From NCBI GenBank assembly GCA_009760885.1, contig CM019709.1:34868126-34932125 (forward strand): a stretch of DNA of 64,000 nucleotides. The letters are read 5' to 3'. Source of the stretch: Achatina immaculata. Its lineage: Eukaryota; Mollusca; Gastropoda; Stylommatophora; Achatinidae. This document shows positions 33,601 to 42,400 of this stretch, one piece after another (within the stretch, counting starts at the first letter, position 1; each line of letters begins with the position of its first letter). The position numbers and the translations under genes were made by a program. The notes under the pieces were generated by a model. The model had not been told where the DNA came from and did not search any database. It was given only the letters and a program-made list of their open reading frames with translations.

Positions 33601-36600
33601 TTTTTTTTTCCTTCCCAGGAATCACTTGCTGAAAAGTTTCGGCTGAAGAACTCCACGTTGAAAGTTCAGACGAAAAAGATAATGCTTCATCTAAAACAGG
33701 TTAGCTGTGTAAACGTATCTGAAACAGATTTAGTCGGTGTAAAAAAGATCTTAAACAGATTCAGTTGGTGTAAACACATCTTAAACAGGTTAGTTTGTGT
33801 AAAACATATCTTTTACAGAACTGGTCTGTGTAAACATATCTTAAACATGTTTAGTCTGTGTAAACATATCTTAAACAGGTTTAGTCTGTGTAAACATATC
33901 TTAAACAGGTTTAGTCTGTGTAAACATATCTTAAACAGGTTTAGTCTGTGTAAACATATCTTAAACAGGTTTAGTCTGTGTAAACATATCTTAAACAGGT
34001 TTAGTCTGTGTAAACATATCTTAAACAGGTTTAGTCTGTGTAAACATATCTTAAACACCAGAAACAGTTCTTGCTTTGAACATGGTGGGAAGACTTAAGT
34101 GCTGAAGGGCAGCGTGCTTGAGGCTGATCAAAAGGTCCCAGGTTTGATTTCCCACAAGGGCAGAGACAAATTTCTTGGACCAACCAGCACTGGGGGGCCA
34201 ACCCAGCCTCAATAGATAAGTACTGGGGGTTTCTCTTGCCAAGTGCAGACAAGATTGAGCACTGTGGCTTCCATACCTCACAGAGCTGTTGTTCAGAAAT
34301 GTGAAGACACTAACACTTCACACCTGTGCTGCATGGAAACACTTCACACCTGTGCTGCATGGAAACACTTCACACCTGTGCTGCATGGAAACACTTCACA
34401 CCTGTGCTGCATGGAAACACTTCACACCTGTGCTGCGTGGAAACACTTCACACCTGTGCTGCGTGGAAACACTTCACACCTGTGCTGCGTGGAAACACTT
34501 CACACCTGTGCTGCGTGGAAACACTTCACACCTGTGCTGCGTGGAAACACTTCACACCTGTGCTGCGTGGAAACACTTCACACCTGTGCTGCGTGGAAAC
34601 ACTTCACACCTGTGCTGCGTGGAAACACTTCACACCTGTGCTGCGTGGAAACACTTCACACCTGTGCTGCGTGGAAACACTTCACACTCGTGCTGCGTGG
34701 AAACACTTCACACTCGTGCTGCGTGGAAACACTTCACACTCGTGCTGCGTGGAAACACTTCACACCCGTGCTGCATGGAAACACTTCACACCCGTGCTGC
34801 ATGGAAACACTTCACACCCGTGCTGCATGATCATGCCCTAGGATATATGTTTTCTCTTATGAGAAGATTCTGTAAAACCATTTTAATCATTCTAGGAATG
34901 AGCTGTATAATAAAACAGAACAGTTTTCAAATGAGCTGCTACATAAACTTTTTCTGTTATGAAGATGGGCAGTGTATGAAAACAGTTTACACAGGGGTTC
35001 TCACCCAGTGAGGGAGAGGGAGTTGTAGGACTTCAAGGAAGGAAATGGAACTGCAACTGACAGATTCAAACTGTTAGAATATTGAACATTATTATTATTA
35101 TTATGTACTGGACAGCATTGATGGTCATGCCTCTCCATCTTGTGAGGTCCTTGGCGTTTCTGGTTAATTCATATGCTTTTCTTTTTCCAAGCCACTTGGT
35201 CAGTCCATTGAGATCCTCTCTTGCCCATCCTCTCCTCCTTTTTAACTTGAATCTTCCAGTTGTTACTAGGTTCTCCAACTTCTGTCTTCTCATGACATGG
35301 CCATTACATTTTAACTGTCTTTTTCTTATCGTTTTAACTAGTTTTCACAACTCAAATGCTTCTTTGAAGATTTCTTCATTTTTTTTTTTTCTTTCAGTCT
35401 GTCAAGGTTACTTGCTGCATCTTTCATGAAAACCACATCTCTATTGCTTTCATTTTTCCCCAGGGAACAATTCTGTTAAGAACACATTTATCTTAACATA
35501 GTCTTTGTGAGACAGGGGACATAGATCTGACTGCTTAAAAACTGACCTACTTCTGCAACCCAGAAACCTGTAGCAATCAACACTAATTGTAATTGTTATT
35601 TTTGTAAAATTTAATGTCAGGTTGTTGGAAGGATGGGGATATGGATATCGCCGATAGGGCTGAGGAAAGTCTGATGTGAAACCAATGAATCCAGGACGTG
35701 ACAAGACTATGGGTCTCTACAGTAATGGCTAACAGAATGAAGTAAACAAAACAGAGCCAGCAGACTGTAGGTGGCAGGGATGGATATCATTGAGGCACTC
35801 ATCAGATTCCTCATCCCAAAGTCAGAGTGTCTCTGTGGAACTGTCTCAAAGCCGTTGGGCCTGATGTGGAGAAGGGGGAAGTACAACCACCGGAGGCTGG
35901 AAAACAAAGTTTTGACCAGGCCAGCCTACACCACCGTCTTCATGGCAGTCCGAGCAAGACCACAGTCTGCCCTAGCAAGGAAAGGTGCTGAAGTCGGAGG
36001 TACTCTTTGAAGGCGCATTGTAAAAATCAGGGTACCATGCATTATCACTAAATGTGTAAGAAGAGGAGGAAGAAGAAGAAGAAGCCTCCAATCTTCTGTC
36101 ATCTTTTTGTTGACTGTCCAAGTTTCACAACAATACAGCAATATTAACTCTATATAGTACTATAAGACACTTTTCCTCACTTTTAAGGACATCTTATTGT
36201 TTTAGTTTCTTCTTCATTTCATAAAAAGCTGCCTTTGATCTTTACACAAGCTGCAAGAATACAGATTCTACATAATATACGTGACATCACGCTGTCACAT
36301 AACAAACTGGACTAACCATGGGGGTGCATTGGACAAAAAATGTTGAGAACCATTGATAGAATATAATTTAAAATTCTGATAATAAGTAAAATTTAAAAAC
36401 ATATCACCATTACAATAGTTGGTGCAGTAAAATCAAACATTATAAATGAATTCAATTCTATGACTAAACATTTGTAACACAAACATTTTTTTAATATTAT
36501 TCATCATGGTCACCATTTTTTATATGGAAATGATGTGATGCTTTTGCCTTTTTTTTAAGGCAATTGCACCAGTCATGTTTATTTATGTTTATTATATTTT

Positions 36601-39421
36601 CTTCATTTTATTCTTGGATTTCCTCATTTTTTCACTTTGCCCAGCAGTACAGAGAATATGTACAAAAGAGTTCTTCAAATATCATGGGCACAAAAAAGAA
36701 CAAATATATCCATACTACAAGAACTTAATATTGAAGAAGGTTGGCTAGTAAAGAGCATTAAAGAGAGAAAACTTAAATATTTTGGACATATTAAACATCA
36801 TGAGAATTTAGAGAAGACCATCTTGGAAGGATAATAATGGGAAAAAGAAAGAGAGGAAGACCAAGGCGAAGATGGCTGCAAGACATCGTTGATGATCTGC
36901 GAATGGATGCATCAGCAGCAGGACATCTTGCTTACAACCAAGAGGCCAACAGGAGAGCTGTTTGGGAGGCAAAGTTCCACAAGGGACATGCAAATGACTG
37001 ACTGATTGACAAGGAATAAGGGGATATCCTGGCCTTCTTTTCTAGTACCATTTTCTCTTTGGCTTACAGAGCAAACAATATGAGAATAGCTTTAGCTTCA
37101 TTCCTCTTTCACTATTTTCAGAAAGAGGAGATGGGAGAAGTCCTGAATGAGGTGGACTTCAATCAATTGAAGATTGAGAACCAGCAGTACCTGGAGAGGA
37201 TTGATGAGAGGAATCAGGACTTGCTGAGGCTGAAGTTGATGGCTGGAAATACCCTGCAAGTGCTTAACTCCTTCAAGGTGAGTAATAGGAGTTTTCATTG
37301 GTTCTCAGCATCTCAAGGCCTGAACCTTCCCCTATATTTTAAATCATCATCCAGAAAGGATTTTCTCTATTTATTCTTTTACAGTGGTAAAACTCCTTCC
37401 ATTGGACTTGAAATTCCTCCTCCAGGACCACCTGCCTCCCTTTTGAGAATCACTGTTCTGGAAACTTTGGTTTTAGACATATTGCTCCTTTTATTGATGT
37501 TGTTTTGCAATGCTGTTAATGGTAGACGTTGATGACATTATATGAGACAGTCCCATGTTTTAAAGATTTATTTTGATCAGGATGCCTAAATGTTCCTTAT
37601 TTTAAAACATGTGTCCCATAGTGTCACATATTCTCATCTTTGATTGCCACATGGTTGGAAATACCCAGAGTTTTTACAGTTAATCTTAGTCTTTTCAGTT
37701 ACACTGACCATACCCTTGTAAGATTTATCTCCCAGCTGTAAATGAATCACTAACTTGGTTACACTAAGTGGCATGTCACTCTTCCAAATGCTTTTGTTTT
37801 GCACATGTTTCTATTGTTTAGAATAGGCATTTGCTATAAACTATGTGAAACAGAAGATGGATATATGTAGGCCATGTGATGAGAAGAAACAATCAGAGAA
37901 TACCAAAACAAGCTATCAAGTGGAGCACAACAGGCTGAAGAAAAAGAGATCAACCGCGTGAAACTCTAAAGAGGACATTATTAAGAGAAGCCAGTTTAGT
38001 GGGCATAACATCCCTTGATGAAGTTGAAAAGCTCACTGAAAACAGGAAAACTTGGCAGACAACTATGCGAGCCCTAAGTGACATTTAACGGCACGGGAAG
38101 GATGTAAGATAAACTATGTCTGTCTGAAATTTCTTATGAAAGTATACATTTGCATATGTCAGTTTTATGCTGGGAGCCACCTTTATTCCAGGGTCCTCAT
38201 TATGACAGTCCAGTTCAATTTTTTTGAAAGTGCGATTGTGCTTTTATATATTAGATTTATTAATCATATCAGAAAAATTATTTCTCAGTTACAGAATCCT
38301 AAATTTTTAAATCTGTCAAGCAGAGGGTTGAACTAAAATTGGATGTAAGATGTAAGATAAACTATGTCTGTCTGAAATTTCTTATGAAAGTATACGTTTG
38401 CATATGTCAGTTTTATGTATCCTGGGAGCCACCTTTATCCCAGGGTCCTCGTTATGACAGTCCAGTTCAATTTTTTTGAAAGTGCGATTGTGCTTTTATA
38501 TATTAGATTTATTAATCATATCAGAAAAATTATTTCTCAGTTACAGAATCCTAAATTTTTAAATCTGTCAAGCAGAGGGTTGAACTAAAATTGATTCTGT
38601 CCGACGAAAGATTTTCTTGTTTGTTCTGCAGAAGAAACTTTGCGCTTTGACAATGGAGTCCGAACGTCTTCAGAGTGAAATATCTGTCCGTGAGGATATA
38701 CAGGGCAAGATAGAAGCTGAGACGCAAGTGGCTGAAATTGTGAGCGAATGAAAACCAGATCTATTATAATACATGTTTGTTTACCGTGAACTTTCTTGCA
38801 GCTGAAAACACAAGAGGCTTATTTTCATGTAGACATCTGTATACCGTGCGATATACCAAAAGTGTCCTCCTTGTGGTGCCCAGGACCTGGGCACATGCCC
38901 AGGAAGCATGCCCTACCAAGCATGATCGTAAAAGGTGACTAAGGAGGGTTCAGCATAGGACCAGCAACCCTGTCCAGTGAAAGAAAATACGCTAGCTATG
39001 AGAATGTCAACAAAAGCACAAAGAGGGTAAAAAAAAATTGTTACCGGGAAAGGAAGGAGCTTTTTTTTTTTTTTTACAAAACCTACGAACACCTGGCAAA
39101 GGGGTCTTGAAGCAGAGATGAAAAAAAATGGACTTACGCCTGGAGTCAGAAGAAACAGCCCGGGACAGAAATAAATGGCTTGTGCCCCAGATAGTGGTCA
39201 AGAAGGTGTGGATGGAAGGAATACCAACAGTGCATATATGGTGTGCTGTGTTGAACCTGCAAGAAGGGAATTTCTGAATTAGGAAACTAATTTTCTATAA
39301 CACAAGTATGCCAGATGCTTTCTCTCTCTCTGAACCTTAAGTGCCCAGGGCACATGGGGCTTCCGCAAGGGTTTTCCACAAATGCCTGTCCTTTGCCTTT
39401 TTTTTCTGCATGCCAGATGCT

Positions 39422-39452
<31 letters not shown>

Positions 39453-42400
39453 CTGAACTGACTGAAACACAGAGCATCTAAGTAGCATAATTGTCAGTGC
39501 TCTTATCTCTTACAGTGAGGTCAGTGGTTGAAATCTGGCTGGAGGCATCCCTGATTACCCAGCTATAGAAACGGGTACCTGGTTCTATTTAGAGCTGTGG
39601 AAGAAAAAGTGGTTGTGTGGGGAGGGGGGGAAGGAAGGATGAAGATGCGACCCAGTTTTGTAGTCAGCAACCCAAAGCTGACATGTCAGTGCCAGGGAGG
39701 GTGAACCATAGCCAACCAAGTCCCTCTCCTACCTCTCCATTGGTGTCCCCAGTGACAGACCTAGCCTGGCTAACAGGGCAGGGATAGTCATAGTCTCCAT
39801 GACAGTGGAGTCTGCTAAGGAAGCGTTGCACACACCCCACCTTATAGCTCCATTTAGAGACTGAAAAGAGCAGCCACCATAACCCTCTCCCAGTCTAATA
39901 TGATGCTGTGCTGCACCAACTTGATCTCACTGACTGCTAAGAATACTAGTTCACAGTTCCAGGAGATGGAAGAAGAGGAAAGAGATCTGTGGATGTTTTT
40001 TTTTTTTATATTTGGTTACCTATGCCTTTTTTTTTTTTTTAACCTTTCAGATTATAGGGAATGGAATACATTAATAATCTCCCCAAGAAATGGAGAATTG
40101 TGCTAACTAAATTCTCCTATATGAGAAAAATTTATATCTACCCATAACCATATTTAATATGTAGAAAACAAATAAATTTCAAAATGTTTAACTCTTATAG
40201 ACCATGAGCCATTTAAATGGCTTAAAAAAATTTTTTTTAATAGCCATATAGTTTTGTTTTGTGGTCATAATTTCACTTTTTTAAACTGCTACAGATGCTG
40301 AAAATAAGTTTTACAGCATTTCCTTGTAAAATATTGTGGTAATGACTTTTTTATTACAATAAAAAAATTTTCTTGTGTCAAGGATGTTATTTGGCATGTT
40401 AAAAGTTAATTGTTTTATTCTAAAGCTTTTAGTTTTATAAATTCATTATCAGTCTTTTTTGTTCATGTCATCCCACTCACATCTGAGAGTGGTTACACGA
40501 AGTATCTTTCGTTTCAATATCAGGACAGAGCCAAAGCTGAGAAGATCAACAAAAACCTGCGAAGAAATCTGGCAAACTTTCGTGTCCCAGAAGTTATGGA
40601 GTATGTCTTGGAGACGGCGGATAATTATGACACAAGGAAGAAAATCAAGAGCTGGGAAAGAAAAGTGGACATAGCTGAGGTCAGTGTTGGTGATCATGTT
40701 TGATCCATCGGTGTTGCCAGTCACTTTGATTCCTTAGTTAATCAGCATTATGAAGGTGAATCACTGCTTGACACTCCTCTGCATTTTGACCATTACACAA
40801 TGCTTAATAAACACTGTCCACTTCACAAGCGATCCACACTCTGTAAAAGCTCAGAGCCAGATGATGAGATATCAACCCCTTACCTAACATCCCCCACTAG
40901 CCTTCAGGCCCGGAGAATTCCCCGCCCTGCTGATTGGCTGAATAAAATAAGTCTCATTACTTACCAGACACACCTTGTAAAACAAAATAAAAAATTAAAA
41001 AAAAAACTAAAGAAACTGTGGAGAGGAACAGACAGATCTCCAAAAACAAGATTTTCAGGGGCATGCATCTTTCCCATCACAACATATGCCTTTGAGACCT
41101 GGACTCTTAACAAAAACAACTGAGAAACACATAAATGCCTTTGAATGTAAATGCTACAGAAGAGTTCTTCAAATATCATGGACGCAAAAAAGAACAAATA
41201 TAACTATACTTACATCATCTTGCATCCTTCCTGTGCCGCTAAACATCACACAGATCCGCATGGTAGTTCGCCAAGATTTCCTGTCTTCGGCGAGTTTTTC
41301 CAATCTCATCAAGGGATGTTATGCCCAGCTGAACTGGTCTCTCTTAACAATATCCTCTTTAGAGTTTCATGTGGCTGACCTCTCTTTCTACAGCCTGTTG
41401 TGTTCCACTTGATAGCTTGTTTGGGGATCCTCTGATTGTTCCTTCTCATCACATGACCGACTTATATCCATCTTCTTCTTCTGATCACCCATGAGACTGC
41501 TGATGCTGTGAGAATCATAAAACACATGCATCCAGTTTGGCAGGGACTAGGTTACAGTAGGACCATGGAGAGCCTGGCTGGTCCTCATTCATTCATTTAC
41601 ATGCACCTTGCGGAACTTTGCCTCCCAAATAGCTCTCCTGTAGGCCTCTCGGTTGTGAGAAAGATGGCCTGCTGCTGACGCATCCATTCGCAGATCATCA
41701 ACGATGTCTTGCAGCCATCTTCGCCTTGTTTTCCTCTCTTTCTTTATCCCATTATGTACCCTTCCAAGGCGGTCTTCTATAAATTATCATGACATTTAAT
41801 GTGTCCAAAATATTTAAGTTTTCTCTCTCTAATCCTCTTTACTAGCCAGCCTTCTTCAATATTAAGCTCTTGTAGTATAGATATATTTGTTCTTTTTTGT
41901 GTCCATGGTATTTGGAGAACTCTTCTGTAGCATTTACATTCAAAGGCATTTATATGTTTCTCAGCTGTTTTGTTAAGTGTCCAGGTCTCACAGGCATATG
42001 TTGTGATGGGAAAGATGCATGCCCTTAAAAATCTTATTTTTGTGATTCTGTCTGCTCCTCTCCACAGATTCTTTATTTGTTTTACTTTCTGAAGAGTGAT
42101 AGATGTCCTCCTTTTAATTTCCCTCATTGTATCTCCATTATTAGTTAGTAGTGATCCAAGAGGCTGGTCCTCAGGTTTAGTTATTTTCAGGATCCCCTGT
42201 TCGAACATAGAGTAGTGTTTCCCGAATTTTGTCTCTAATTATAAAAAAAAGGGAGAAAACAGGGCTGCTGGGCCCCTTATCTGTTGAGGCCACAGGGGTA
42301 CAACCTTGGCTCTCCCCTCCTCCTCCGGCCGGGGTTAAGAGTGGCTTTGCTTGATTTATTGAACCTAATAATCTGCTTCTCACTGTACAAAGTGCGATGT

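Larger units (their letters stand above)
31923..34838 (+). repeat. CCDC113 segmental tandem duplication, copy 2
   Basis: Second copy of 28078-31922, with the junction inside exon 3 text directly after a minisatellite unit (GCATGGAA|ACATTCTAAAG). It lacks about 190 bases corresponding to roughly 29320-29508, has 8 rather than 10 homogeneous 30-bp units, and about 20 rather than 46 of the 26-bp units. Confidence 0.9.

Noticed and set aside
34992..36356. hAT element bounded by CAGGGGTTCTCA and TGAGAACCATTG
   Set aside because: The inverted ends are short and imperfect, and no 8-base duplication is seen; left as a note only.
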